DNA of 64,000 nt from Hyphomicrobium denitrificans 1NES1 (GTDB lineage Bacteria; Pseudomonadota; Alphaproteobacteria; Rhizobiales; Hyphomicrobiaceae). This document shows positions 47,466 through 56,572 of the stretch, piece by piece. The stretch is taken from positions 1,550,001 to 1,614,000 of the forward strand of contig NC_021172.1 in the NCBI RefSeq assembly GCF_000230975.2, in the 5' to 3' direction. Position 1 is the stretch's first letter. The number at the start of each line of letters is the position of its first letter. A program made the position numbers and the translations under genes. The notes beneath the pieces were generated by a model that had not been told where the DNA came from, did not search any database, and saw nothing but the letters and a program-made list of their open reading frames with translations.

Positions 47466-48647
47466 CTAGAATGCCAACCGGCGCAACGCCATCAGAACGA
47501 GAGAGTCGACGCCTTCACGGACGATGCCGCCCTTTTGTACGTCCTCGGTGGCATACAGCGGCAGTTCGGCGGACGCGCTCGTCGAACTCGATAATTTGAG
47601 CGTGGCGACCTGATCGCCCTTCTTGACCGGCGGCTTCAGCGGCGCCTTATAGACGATTTCGGCCGAAATCTTCTGATTGGCGGGATATTTCGGGACCGTG
47701 AACATGACGTCATTGTTCGAGGCGAGCGGCACGTACCAGACTTTGCCGCCCCAGACACGCGCCTTTCCGATGACCTCACCAGCATCAAATAGACGTACCG
47801 AATTGAACGAGTTGAAGCCCCAGCTCAGAAGCTTGACGGCTTCTTCCTTGCGCTGGTCTGCCTTCTCGAAGCCGCTCACGACGACGATCAGGCGCTTTCC
47901 ATCCTGCACGGCCGAACCGACAAGACCGTAACCGGAGGCGACTGTGTGTCCGGTCTTCAATCCATCGGCGCCGATATTCAGGAAAAGTAACGGATTGCGG
48001 TTGATGAAGCGGTGCTTGCGGTACAGGAACTCCTTCTGCGCAAACACGGGATAGTATTCCGGATATTCATCAATTACGTAGCGCGCGAGGGTCGCAAGAT
48101 CGCGCGCGCTCATCAATTGGTTCGGATCCGGCAACCCGCTCGCGTTTGCAAAACTCGACCTGGTCAAGCCGATGCGCCGCGCTTCGTCGTTCATCATGTG
48201 TGCGAAGGCTGCTATGGAGCCCGCCATGCCCTCCGCTATGCACATGGCAGCGTCGTTGCCCGACTGCACGGCGATGCCTTGAATCAATTCGTCGACAGTC
48301 ACTTTGGTGTTGACCGGCACCATCATGGCTGACGTTCCCGACGGTGCGCCGCCGTTGCGCCAGGCGTTGACGCTCATCGTGAATTCGTCGGTCTTGTGAA
48401 CCCGGCCTTCTTTCAACGCGCGGAACAGCACCGCGAGCGTCATCAGCTTGCTCATGCTCGCGGGAGGTGCGGGTTCGTCGGCCCTTTGCTGGAAAAGCGT
48501 CGCCCCGGTCGCAGCGTCAACAAGAATGGCGCGCGGTGCCTTGGACGTAAAACTACTCTCGGCAGCCAGTGCGGGACCTGCCGCTGTCATGAAAGAGATC
48601 ACGATGAGCGCCGAAGCAAGAAGCTGGGCGCAGCTTTTGGTCAACAT
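47466..48647 (-). CDS. D-alanyl-D-alanine carboxypeptidase (penicillin-binding protein 5/6 family)
   Basis: Peptidase S11 trimming peptidoglycan stem peptides in the periplasm. About 393 residues: signal peptide MLTKSCAQLLASALIVISFM with cleavage near ALA-AES; catalytic SxxK in PPASMSKLMTLAV, SxN in AVQSGNDAAMCIAEG, KTG in GADGLKTGHTVASGYG; then the C-terminal PBP5-like beta domain ending in VREGVDSLVLMALRRLAF, an amphipathic membrane anchor. An ATG 42 bases upstream is an alternative start; this one begins the signal peptide. Confidence 0.92.
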   Translation of the reverse strand: MLTKSCAQLLASALIVISFMTAAGPALAAESSFTSKAPRAILVDAATGATLFQQRADEPAPPASMSKLMTLAVLFRALKEGRVHKTDEFTMSVNAWRNGGAPSGTSAMMVPVNTKVTVDELIQGIAVQSGNDAAMCIAEGMAGSIAAFAHMMNDEARRIGLTRSSFANASGLPDPNQLMSARDLATLARYVIDEYPEYYPVFAQKEFLYRKHRFINRNPLLFLNIGADGLKTGHTVASGYGLVGSAVQDGKRLIVVVSGFEKADQRKEEAVKLLSWGFNSFNSVRLFDAGEVIGKARVWGGKVWYVPLASNNDVMFTVPKYPANQKISAEIVYKAPLKPPVKKGDQVATLKLSSSTSASAELPLYATEDVQKGGIVREGVDSLVLMALRRLAF

Positions 48648-48755
48648 CGGTCTGCCAGCTCGCTTAGGGCTACCTCTGAAAGGCAGCATTTTGCGACGGA
48701 CTTCAGTATTGAATCCAGCGGCGGCATGGTCAACGCCACCACTCATAAACTCATT

Positions 48756-49853
48756 TTAATCTGTCACGATGGCGGTATCGGCGACACCATAGGCGGCAAT
48801 CTGATTTTGCGTTTGGTTTGCGGCGTCCGGCGAGAATGGCCCCATGCGTACGCGATAGACCTGCGTGCCATCTGCGACTTGCATAGGCGCGACTTCTATC
48901 GGGCCCAATAGGCCGAGTTCACGACGCAGACGTTCTGCATTCGAGCGATCGCGGAGCAATCCAACTTGCACGTACGTCCTTGCTGGTGCGAACGGCCGGA
49001 CCGCAATCGGCGGCGCGGTCAGCGACATGCGTCCTTGATCGAAGCTCGCCGTTTCAATCGTCCTGTTTGCAGCTGGGCGCGTCATTGAAGGCGGCGCTTT
49101 TCCTGCGATCGACGCACGATAGCCGATCGGCGACCAGCGATCGGAAGCGTCCGCAGGTAAAGTTGCATCTCCATATCTTGGAGGTGCGTATTCGCGGTTC
49201 GACGCAAGTGCGACAGGCGCGGAAGAGTCCTGGCTCCGCCATTGCTGCTCAGCCAGATATCGGCGCTCACGGGTATCGTCGCCATTCAGCGGCGCACGGC
49301 CGGCATATTGAACCCTGACGCGAGCCCGGCCCCGGTTCACATAACCAAGTTCCTTGGCCGAGGCATAGGACATATCAATGACGCGATCATTGACGTAGGG
49401 TCCGCGATCGTTGACGCGCACAAGCACGCTTTTGCCGTTGTCGAGATTGGTAACGAGCGCGTAGCACGGCAGCGGCAATGTCGGATGCGCTGCAGTCAGG
49501 GAGTTGGCGTCAAAGACCTCGCCATTCGCCGTCCTGCGGCCGTGAAAGTCAGCGCCATACCAGGACGCAACGCCATATTCGACGTAATTTGGATTTTCGT
49601 GGGGTACGTACCAGCGACCGGCCACCTTGTAGGGTGCTCCAAGCTTGTACGTCCCACCGCCTTTCGGGATATATCGGCTCGCCGCCACACGCGGACTTGT
49701 GCTGACGCCGTATTCGTCTTCGGAAAAAACCGAGCGTGAAACCCCGCCAATGGTGCGGGCGGGTGGGTTGCTCGAACAGGCGGATGCGAGTGCCGCCGCG
49801 GTCGTCACCAGCATGGCGCGGGCGGCCAGCCGGCCGTAGAGGCCCCTGCTCAT
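48756..49853 (-). CDS. rlpA: Septal lipoprotein RlpA
   Basis: Lytic transglycosylase-like lipoprotein acting on denuded glycan strands. 365 residues: lipobox LASAC at the end of the signal sequence (LVTTAAALASACSS); a double-psi beta-barrel domain (YGVASWYGADFHGRRTANGE, LPCYALVTNLDNGKSVLVRV, NDRGPYVNDRVIDMSYASAK); a linker; and a C-terminal SPOR domain (YVQVGLLRDRSNAERLRREL). I chose the ATG giving MSRGLYGRLAARAM. First gene of the long minus-strand run that continues with the carboxypeptidase. Confidence 0.93.
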   Translation of the reverse strand: MSRGLYGRLAARAMLVTTAAALASACSSNPPARTIGGVSRSVFSEDEYGVSTSPRVAASRYIPKGGGTYKLGAPYKVAGRWYVPHENPNYVEYGVASWYGADFHGRRTANGEVFDANSLTAAHPTLPLPCYALVTNLDNGKSVLVRVNDRGPYVNDRVIDMSYASAKELGYVNRGRARVRVQYAGRAPLNGDDTRERRYLAEQQWRSQDSSAPVALASNREYAPPRYGDATLPADASDRWSPIGYRASIAGKAPPSMTRPAANRTIETASFDQGRMSLTAPPIAVRPFAPARTYVQVGLLRDRSNAERLRRELGLLGPIEVAPMQVADGTQVYRVRMGPFSPDAANQTQNQIAAYGVADTAIVTD

Positions 49854-50081
49854 GTACGCATACTCAACTCGATACGCTACGCCCACCCCAGCGCACCCTC
49901 GCCGCGCAGAGAAGCACGTGAGCTTGGCCGAAGCATGCCTGAAAGATGACAAATGGGGCTTAGGATCAGGTTAAGCGTACCTGGGGCGTCACGGCGCTTG
50001 AGGCTGCTAACCGAACCGGATAGGAGGAACACGCCGAGACGCGGCCATACCCGCGCGTCAACTGCAGCGCAGCGGCACTTT

Positions 50082-50171
50082 GGAAGGGTGGCCGAGTGGT
50101 TTAAGGCACCGGTCTTGAAAACCGGCGTGGGCGCAAGTCCACCGTGGGTTCGAATCCCACCCCTTCCGCCA
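50082..50171 (+). tRNA. tRNA-Ser (anticodon TGA)
   Basis: 90-base class II tRNA. Acceptor arms GGAAGGG (50082-50088) and CCCTTCC (50161-50167), discriminator G and encoded CCA. Anticodon stem CCGGT/ACCGG around the loop CTTGAAA, anticodon TGA at 50116-50118. Long variable arm GTGGGCGCAAGTCCACC and T arm GTGGGTTCGAATCCCAC. Its 3' end is the usual target of tyrosine integrases, and one follows at once. Confidence 0.97.
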
Positions 50172-50179
50172 GAAGCCCT

Positions 50180-50273
50180 AGTCCACACCGGTCCTAACCA
50201 GTCCACGTTAGTCCAAAAAGCACCTATAACAATCCGAAGTATTAGCGTTTTTTCAGTCCATATTTGTGTGGAC
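50180..50273 (+). repeat. AGTCCA repeats behind tRNA-Ser (candidate integrase arm sites)
   Basis: Four copies of AGTCCA at 50180, 50200, 50210 and 50255, plus an inverted TGGAC at 50269, within 94 bases between the tRNA and the integrase. Short repeats at this place are expected for integrase arm-type binding sites in an attL. A related inverted pair is at 55053-55068. Confidence 0.45.
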
Positions 50274-50323
50274 GTGTTCGGGCCCGTCCGTTCCAATCCG
50301 AAAGAAAGTGTGGGATGGGCTGA

Positions 50324-51520
50324 GTGGGGACCCGTCGCTGGAGGGACAATTGGCCATCCAAAGAGACAACGGACACGACTGTCGCGAAGGGCAAAAAGGG
50401 CCTGACAGCAGCCTTCGTCGAGAAGGTCAAGACGCCCGGCAAGTACGGCGATGGCAACGGCCTCTATCTCATTGTCGATCCGTCCAAAGCTTCGCGCTGG
50501 GTGCTCCGCGTCCAATCCAGCGGACGGCGCAGAGACGTGGGTCTCGGTGGAACGAAATCCGTCACTCTGGCCGAGGCTCGTGACCTCGCCTACGAAGTTC
50601 GTAAGAAAGCGCGCGTTGGGCTCGATCCCGTTGTTGTCCGGCGTGCTGAGCGCGAGGGCGTCCCGACGTTCGAGAACTGCGCGAAGACCGTCCATGCCGC
50701 GAACCTGAAGACATGGCGGAACGGCAAGCACACGGCCCAGTGGCTCAACACTCTAGAAACCTACGCCTACCCGACTATCGGTAAGCGGCAGGTCAACAAG
50801 ATCGAAACAGGTGACATCCTGAAGATCTTGATGCCGATCTGGACCGAAAAACCAGAAACGGCTCGGCGCGTCCTACAGCGGCTACGAACGGTACTCGACC
50901 ATGCAACCGCTGCCGGGCATCGCAGCGGAGAGAACCCGTGTCGGATTGCGGTGATCGGGCTTCCAAAGCAGATCGGCAACGTCAAGCACTTCGCTGCCCT
51001 ACCCTACGCCGATGTACCAGCTTTCATTATGAAGCTGAGAAGCGCTGATTGCGATCCAATGATCAGGCTGGCGCTTGAGTTTCTGATTCTGACCGCTGCG
51101 CGATCGGGCGAGGTGCGTGGCGCCCCCCCCGAAGAATTCGATCTGGAGGCGAAACTCTGGACGATCCCGGCCGAGCGCATGAAGGCAGAACGCGAGCACG
51201 TCGTCCCGTTATCGCCGCGAGCAATCGAAATCGTCGAAGAAGCTCGGAAGCTCGCGCCTGAGAGTGAGTTCGTGTTCCCCTCTCGTCGGACAAACGGCAA
51301 AGCGTTGTCTGATATGGCGATGACCATGCTTTTGCGACGGCTGAAAATCGATGCAACGGCGCATGGCTTTCGAAGCACCTTCCGTGATTGGGCCAGCGAA
51401 GAAACCGACTTCCCGAGCGAAGTATGCGAGATGGCGCTCGCGCACGCGATTGATAACAAGGTGGAAGCCGACCGATGTCATCCGCGACCTGTTTCGTCCG
51501 GACGACCAGAAGCCCGGTGA
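50324..51520 (+). pseudogene. Tyrosine-type site-specific integrase, C-terminally truncated
   Basis: P4/CP4-57-like integrase next to its tRNA target. N-terminal arm-binding domain (DUF4102-like: GKYGDGNGLYLIVDPSKASRW), core-binding domain, and catalytic Arg in LTAARSGEVRG and H-x-x-R in AHGFRSTFRDWASE. The normal end after LAHAIDNKVEA is missing: the frame runs into DRCHPRPVSSGRPEAR, so the catalytic Tyr (usually in AYRRGDL) is lost. The family N-terminus AKGKKGLTAAFVEKVK begins at a GTC rather than a start codon, so the start used (GTG) may be artificial. A non-functional relic by these criteria. Confidence 0.85.
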
Positions 51521-51917
51521 CGGTCCGAGCAAGTGGGATCCGGACAGTCCGAAACGACCGTCCGACGGTCTGTCGAAGACGCAGGCCCTCGACGATTTAA
51601 TGCAGCGGTTAGCGGATGAACGGACGATCAGATCGCAGGATGAACTCACGGCGGACTGGAACCGTCCGAAGCAGACCGTCTCAGACTGGATGAAGGAATG
51701 GCGCCGGATCGGAATCATTCCGCCTGCAACGCCAGCCGGACGCCGCAAGGCAACGGCACCTGCATGGGTTAGAGGCCCTCGGCGCCGACGCCGGTGCCGA
51801 AGGCGCTCGACGCCGCTGACTATGGCGCAGACTTCAACGGCAAGCGTTGCCAAGTTCAGATCGTACTCGCTGGTCTTAAGCCCTAGCGATTCAAGCGCAG
51901 AGGAACTGGTTCTCTAA
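51470..51917 (+). pseudogene. Remnant of a mobile-element protein joined out of frame to the integrase
   Basis: Directly at the point where integrase similarity stops, another frame carries a coherent protein tail: DVIRDLFRPDDQKPGDGPSK, then SKTQALDDLMQRLADERTIR, and DELTADWNRPKQTVSDWMKE with a helix-turn-helix look (RPKQTVSDWMKEWRRIGII). No start precedes it that would make a full protein; after about 51780 the frame becomes Arg-rich noise. I infer that a deletion removed the end of the integrase and the beginning of this second element gene. The exact family is not recognised. Confidence 0.55.
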
Positions 51918-52012
51918 AGTCAGGAAATGCACAATGACAATCTATATCCGCGCTTGATTATGAGCCATTTGTGCCCCGTTTGAAACGTTGGTTGGCGTTG
52001 GCGCGTTTTTCG

Positions 52013-53473
52013 TCATTCTGCTGAAGCCAAGGGCTTGGCCACAGCCTCCAACGGCTTTCTTTCCACTGCGGCAGCCCACAACGCAGCTACGATCGCGGCG
52101 CCGATCATCAAGCTCGCCCCGACGAGATAACCCCAAAATACACTGGTTCGCGAACCGGTATCGATAAGATAGCCGAGCAGAAGCGGTCCAATAACGCCGC
52201 CGACGCCAGTCCCTATTGCATAAAAGAAAGCGATCGCGAGCGCTCGAACTTCCAACGGAAACGATTCACTTACTGTGAGATATGCCGAACTGGCGGCTGC
52301 TGAGCCGACAAAAAACACGCATGCCCATGCTAGGGTCAACTGCCAGACAGAGACGAAATCCGCTGCGAAAAGATAACCGGTGATAGCGAGAAGCAAACCC
52401 GAGACGCCGTATGTCAGTATCAACATTTGACGACGCCCCCACGTATCGAACAGGCGTCCCATCAAGAGCGGCCCCAAAAAGTTTGCGAGTGCAAACGGCA
52501 GGATATACCAACCGACCTTGTTGGAGGGCACGCCGTAAAATGTCGTCAGAATAAGCGCATAGGTGAAAAAGACCGTATTGTAGAAATAGGCTTGCGACGC
52601 CATGAGGCTCAATCCTACGAACGCACGTTGGCGATGTGTCTTCAAGATCGTCGTGACAACTTCCCAAAGCGGCGTGTGAGTCCGCGGCTTCAGACGCGAA
52701 GGTGGCCCTACGAGGTCTTGAATTTTGTGTCCCTCCTCGCGAAGCGTGTGCTCTATGCCGTCCACGATGTCTTTGGCTTCTGCGGCGCGACCGTGGGTCA
52801 CGAGCCAGCGAGGACTTTCAGGAATCCAGAGCCGCATGAAAAAAATAATTAAGCTCAATCCACCGCCGATCGCGAAGGCGGCACGCCAGCCGAGATCTGA
52901 TGGCAGCATACGCGCGTCGAGTAAAACCAGCGAGCCTAGGGCGCCGATCGCGGTGCCAAGCCAGAAACTTCCGTTGATGACGAGATCCGTCCAGCCACGT
53001 ACACGAGCTGGGATCAGTTCCTGAATCGTCGAGTTTACCGCGGTATATTCGCCGCCTATGCCCGCTCCGGTCATAAAACGGAACACGACGAAGCTCCAAA
53101 AATTCCAGGAGAACGCAGTCGCAATGGTCGCGAGCATGTAAATCGTAAGCGTCACAAAAAACAGCTTCTTGCGCCCAAGACGGTCCGTCAGCCAGCCAAA
53201 AAAGATGGCGCCGAGAACCGCACCGAGAAGGTACGCACTGGTCGCCAAACCAATGTCCGTGTTGGTGAACTGCAGAACGGGACTTGCCATCAGGGCGCCC
53301 GCGAGAGCGCCAACAAGCGTCACCTCGAGCCCATCCAGGATCCAGGTGATGCCCAATGCGGCAATAACGAGAACATGAAAACGTCCCCACGGAAGCCGAT
53401 CGAGTCGAGCGGGAACTGTGGTCTCCACCACTGAACCGAAAGTTGCGCTGCCCGTTGACGTGTTGCTCTTCAT
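52013..53473 (-). CDS. MFS transporter, sugar/metabolite porter type
   Basis: 486 residues with 12 predicted TM helices and a long central cytoplasmic loop. MFS motif A in GWLTDRLGRKKLFF and, in the second half, GRLFDTWGRRQML; GAGIGGEYTAVNSTIQELIP follows TM4, and PESPRWLVTHGRAAEA follows TM6, as in the sugar-porter and metabolite:H+ symporter groups. The substrate cannot be read from sequence. Its start overlaps the stop of the DUF1810 gene by 4 bases. Confidence 0.88.
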   Translation of the reverse strand: MKSNTSTGSATFGSVVETTVPARLDRLPWGRFHVLVIAALGITWILDGLEVTLVGALAGALMASPVLQFTNTDIGLATSAYLLGAVLGAIFFGWLTDRLGRKKLFFVTLTIYMLATIATAFSWNFWSFVVFRFMTGAGIGGEYTAVNSTIQELIPARVRGWTDLVINGSFWLGTAIGALGSLVLLDARMLPSDLGWRAAFAIGGGLSLIIFFMRLWIPESPRWLVTHGRAAEAKDIVDGIEHTLREEGHKIQDLVGPPSRLKPRTHTPLWEVVTTILKTHRQRAFVGLSLMASQAYFYNTVFFTYALILTTFYGVPSNKVGWYILPFALANFLGPLLMGRLFDTWGRRQMLILTYGVSGLLLAITGYLFAADFVSVWQLTLAWACVFFVGSAAASSAYLTVSESFPLEVRALAIAFFYAIGTGVGGVIGPLLLGYLIDTGSRTSVFWGYLVGASLMIGAAIVAALWAAAVERKPLEAVAKPLASAE

Positions 53474-53901
53474 TGTGATCGCGTGGACAGCAGTTTTTCA
53501 GTTCGTTCATCCGGACCGCCGCACTTTGCTTGCAGGGCACGTGCATAAATATTCCCCGGTTCGGCAGCATTCGCAAACAACGTCATCGAAGAACAGAATT
53601 TGAGATCATCCGGCGAGCCGAATATCTCATTGAGAGAGCGATGGGCAGCGTTCAGGACAAGCCGTGTTGACTCCTCAAGCCGCAATCCAAGTAGGGGATG
53701 AGCAAGATAGGCTCTTGCCTCATCGAGCGAACCGATACCGTAGAAAATCGATGTCGGACTCGACCCCAGTCCATGCAGTTGCGGAAACACGAACCACATC
53801 CAGTGGCTTCGTTTTTGGCCGTCCCGAAGTTCCTCGAGCACATGCTCGAATACATGCGCTTGGGCCTTTACAAAGCGGTCAAGATGAAAGGGATCGTCCA
53901 T
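53470..53901 (-). CDS. DUF1810 family protein
   Basis: 143-residue cytoplasmic protein. Family segments: HLDRFVKAQAHVFEHVLEEL, KRSHWMWFVFPQLHGLGSSP, YGIGSLDEARAYLAHPLLG, and SPDDLKFCSSMTLFANAAEP. DUF1810 resembles calpastatin-like and NADAR-linked proteins and is often carried on accessory DNA; function unknown. Overlaps the MFS gene (ATGA), so the two form an operon. Confidence 0.88.
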   Translation of the reverse strand: MDDPFHLDRFVKAQAHVFEHVLEELRDGQKRSHWMWFVFPQLHGLGSSPTSIFYGIGSLDEARAYLAHPLLGLRLEESTRLVLNAAHRSLNEIFGSPDDLKFCSSMTLFANAAEPGNIYARALQAKCGGPDERTEKLLSTRSQ

Positions 53902-54222
53902 GGTGAACGCTCCTATGCATAGCGAAACGCGGGGTCGCCTGCGACGCCGACGGTGTTTACCAGCGCCGCGGTCAACACGTTGAGGCGCTGCTCTACTAGC
54001 GCTTGGAAACCTCTTTGCACTTCAGCTTCCCCGGTCGAAGTCGGCTACTGAGTTTTTCAAGGTGCGATCCACACCCTAATCCGATTGGTCTTTGTCCATG
54101 ACCTTTGCCGTGGGCATCATTCAAGGGTTGAGTCGGAGGATGTAAGCACAGGACCGGATATTCGAGGGTGGAACCTGTGGCCATGCTCCGAGCTTTCATA
54201 TCAAGCTCCAGGACAAGATGCG
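53902..54222. other. Intergenic region
   Basis: About 320 bases with no supported gene. Promoters for the flanking divergent genes are expected here, but I could not place them. Confidence 0.4.
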
Positions 54223-54429
54223 ATGGTTCGCCCAGATCCGCTGCGAAACGGCACGACCGAAACGGACACGACCGAAACGGAAGAGAGAGTGAAGGGTGCC
54301 GAGAACTCCAAGGACACCTTCGTGATGCTTATCGGAGGCTTCGTTTTACTATTCATCGCGATGGCGATACTGTTTTGGTATTTCGGAATCTATCCCTTCC
54401 ATCACGCCCCGACAGCGACCGTCGGGTAG
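54223..54429 (+). CDS. Hypothetical small single-pass membrane protein
   Basis: 68 residues: a polar Thr/Glu-rich N-terminus (TTETDTTETEERVKGAENSK), one TM (DTFVMLIGGFVLLFIAMAIL), and a short tail FWYFGIYPFHH. I chose the ATG preceded by CCAGGA at 9 bases; the frame is open further upstream, but that part lacks conservation features. No family recognised. Confidence 0.55.
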   Translation: MVRPDPLRNGTTETDTTETEERVKGAENSKDTFVMLIGGFVLLFIAMAILFWYFGIYPFHHAPTATVG

Positions 54430-54443
54430 TCTCTCGCGAAAAA

Positions 54444-54472
54444 GAACGGCGGATTCTGTCGACCCGCCGTTC
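54444..54472 (-). terminator. Rho-independent terminator of the Tyr/Gly-rich protein gene
   Basis: Perfect 9-bp stem GAACGGCGG / CCGCCGTTC with an 11-base loop; on the minus strand it is followed by TTTTTCG. It lies 25 bases after the stop of the minus-strand gene and 15 after the + gene, so it may serve both. Confidence 0.8.
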
Positions 54473-54496
54473 ACCTTCCATCAGCTTTGCTGCTTG

Positions 54497-54784
54497 TTAA
54501 TAGCTGTATACGCCGACGCTACCCGGCCCGACATAAACGTCAACTCCCGGACCGTCGTAATAGCCCTCGTAATAACCGTAACTCGGATAGCCATAGCGAT
54601 AACCGTAATCGTCGTTCCGGCCATAGCGACGCAACTTCTCGCGATCCTGGCGATTCAAATGATATCCGGCACGATCCTTGGCGCGCGCGTTCTCGACACC
54701 GCTGATCGAGTCTGCCTGGGCGACGGGAGCGACCAAGGCGACGATCAATGCCGCACTCGCAGCGGCAGCCCAATTCCGTTTCAT
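54497..54784 (-). CDS. Hypothetical secreted Tyr/Gly-rich protein
   Basis: 95 residues. Signal peptide MKRNWAAAASAALIVALVAP with cleavage near AQA-DSI, then a charged segment (NRQDREKLRRYGRNDDYG), then a tail built of YGY, YPSYGYYEGYYDG and VGPGSVGVYSY. AAGGAGAAAG precedes the ATG. Such Tyr/Gly-rich exported peptides occur in many Hyphomicrobiales; function unknown. Confidence 0.7.
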   Translation of the reverse strand: MKRNWAAAASAALIVALVAPVAQADSISGVENARAKDRAGYHLNRQDREKLRRYGRNDDYGYRYGYPSYGYYEGYYDGPGVDVYVGPGSVGVYSY

Positions 54785-55052
54785 TAGCTTTCTCCTTCCT
54801 ACCGCATCCGACAAGAGAGAGCGGATGCAGGCTTATATGAAGCACTACGCGCGCGTGGTGGCGGTGTTCCGGGCGTCGGAGCGGCGGAGTAACCCACCCG
54901 AGACCATGTGCCGCCGTTGAGTCGGCTGAATGGCCCATCCAAGGGAGGGAAACGGCGCCCCTGAAGCTTACGGTAGAAGGAATCTCCCGGCGGAACTTTG
55001 CGGCAGCTATCGGCCATAAGGGTCCGTATCTGTTGTGGTTTTCGTACTTATT

Positions 55053-55068
55053 TGGACTGCATCGGACT
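55053..55068 (-). repeat. Inverted AGTCC pair related to the tRNA-flanking repeats
   Basis: On the minus strand AGTCCG then AGTCCA with the same 10-base period as the pair at 50200-50215, and further matching bases on both sides (TCGGTTCTAGTTAGTCCG compared with CCGGTCCTAACCAGTCCA). Roughly two thirds of about 34 bases agree. Orientation is opposite to the tRNA-side copy. Confidence 0.35.
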
Positions 55069-55561
55069 AACTAGAACCGATGGCCATGGCGGAGACGGAG
55101 TCCTCCGCAAGATTTCCGATCGGCGTCGGCTGGTGTCGGCCGACGCGATTTTTCCTGCTTACGTTCCTGCCGTACCCGGCAGCCTTCAGGACAATGCGAG
55201 CGTCATCCGAGATGAGCAAATGCGGATGGCCCCTTCCTGCTTTGTAGCTCTGGAAATGCACGCCTTCGATTGTCGTCCAATGATATAGTGGGCGTAATTT
55301 CGGCCGACGGGCCGCGACGGCCGGCGCACCGGGCGCGCTCTTAATTGGCGGCATTCGAAATGGCGTATCAAACCCCCGCCGGCGTTCATCGCGACGCGCG
55401 GCGGTTAGAGCCTGAGCAATGCGGCAAGCGACGCTGTAGCCCTCCAAAATAAGCGAGCCTTTCGTCACCACATCGTTGAGTGCGATCTCACGAATGATGC
55501 GCTCGGCCACGCTGCGGTCGTCGGCATTCGGACAGTCGTCGTGGTCCAAAATGATGCGCAC
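55067..55561 (-). CDS. Hypothetical protein
   Basis: 164 residues, basic in the second half. No family recognised. The N-terminal part (DRSVAERIIREIALNDVVTK and ILEGYSVACRIAQALTAARR) looks helical; the middle is Pro/Ala/Arg-rich; LYHWTTIEGVHFQSYKAGRG then HPHLLISDDARIVLKAAGYG looks like a compact domain. Codon use is reasonably like its neighbours, which supports coding. The start MRIILDHDDCPN has no obvious Shine-Dalgarno. Confidence 0.5.
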   Translation of the reverse strand: MRIILDHDDCPNADDRSVAERIIREIALNDVVTKGSLILEGYSVACRIAQALTAARRDERRRGFDTPFRMPPIKSAPGAPAVAARRPKLRPLYHWTTIEGVHFQSYKAGRGHPHLLISDDARIVLKAAGYGRNVSRKNRVGRHQPTPIGNLAEDSVSAMAIGSS

Positions 55562-55770
55562 CTAGTTCCCCAAAAGCGCCTCTGCGCCTTTCGGCACATA
55601 ACAAGAATAACCGCGGTTGCAAGTCTCCCCCAAATCGGGGCGCTCTGCAGATGGCAACCGCGCATCTCAGGGAGCTCGACCCTGGCATGGCCGAAGGCCT
55701 TGTTCGGTCGGATCGAGAATTATAATCTGAACGAATTGCGATCTCGGGGTATACGGCCAGCATTCAATAG

Positions 55771-56502
55771 ATGAAGCCAATACGCATCTTCCGCCACGAG
55801 GACTGGATTCAACCCGGGCGCCTCACAGAGCACTTGGCCAGCAGAGGCGTCCCCTGGGAGCTGGTATGCATGGATCGCGGAGACCAGGTTCCGCAGCAAA
55901 TCGATGACATCTCGGGGCTAGTGTTCCTGGGCGGAACCATGAGCGTCAACGACGGACACCCTTGGTTGGCCGAGGAAATGCAGTTGATCCGAGTCGCTGC
56001 CACGCAAGGGCTGCCGATGCTGGGCCATTGTTTGGGAAGCCAACTGATTGCCAAGGCACTGGGCGGCACTGTTGCCCCAATGCCGAGTAAGGAAATCGGT
56101 TGGCATGACGTCCGAAAGCACGACAACCCACAGGCCCGAAAATGGCTTCAAGATGTGCCCGACCAGTTCCAAATCTTCATTTGGCACCATGAGGCATTCA
56201 GCTTGCCTCCGGGCGCCCAGCCTCTGTACTCCAGCGACTATTGCCCCGAGCAAGCGTACGTGTTTGGCAATACCGTGGCTACGGTCGCCCACGTTGAAAT
56301 GACGGCTGACATGCTGGAAGCGTGGCTGGACATCTACGGCTATGACATCGAACCTTCATCGCCTAGTGTTCAGTCTATCCAGCAGGTCCGCGAGGGTCTC
56401 GTCCAGCGTTGCTCCACCATGCACTCGCAATTCACCGACCGCCTCTATGATGCTTGGTTGGCACGGGTTATGAACCTAACGCCTGGTCTGATGGCAACGT
56501 AG
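55771..56502 (+). CDS. Class I glutamine amidotransferase-like protein (GMP-synthase-like)
   Basis: 243 residues of the stand-alone GATase1 type. Nucleophile elbow LPMLGHCLGSQLIAKALGG with Cys, oxyanion region GLVFLGGTMSVNDGHPWL, and His in IFIWHHEAFSLPPGAQPL followed by the acidic partner region (VAHVEMTADMLEAW). Stand-alone relatives act on gamma-glutamyl compounds or remain uncharacterised; the substrate is not evident. No synthase domain gene is adjacent. Confidence 0.88.
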   Translation: MKPIRIFRHEDWIQPGRLTEHLASRGVPWELVCMDRGDQVPQQIDDISGLVFLGGTMSVNDGHPWLAEEMQLIRVAATQGLPMLGHCLGSQLIAKALGGTVAPMPSKEIGWHDVRKHDNPQARKWLQDVPDQFQIFIWHHEAFSLPPGAQPLYSSDYCPEQAYVFGNTVATVAHVEMTADMLEAWLDIYGYDIEPSSPSVQSIQQVREGLVQRCSTMHSQFTDRLYDAWLARVMNLTPGLMAT

Positions 56503-56572
56503 GCGCTCAGCCACGACCACCGAAATCCGCGCCGCGCGGTAACCGTCTATAATCAAGCAACCCGCGAGCGTG

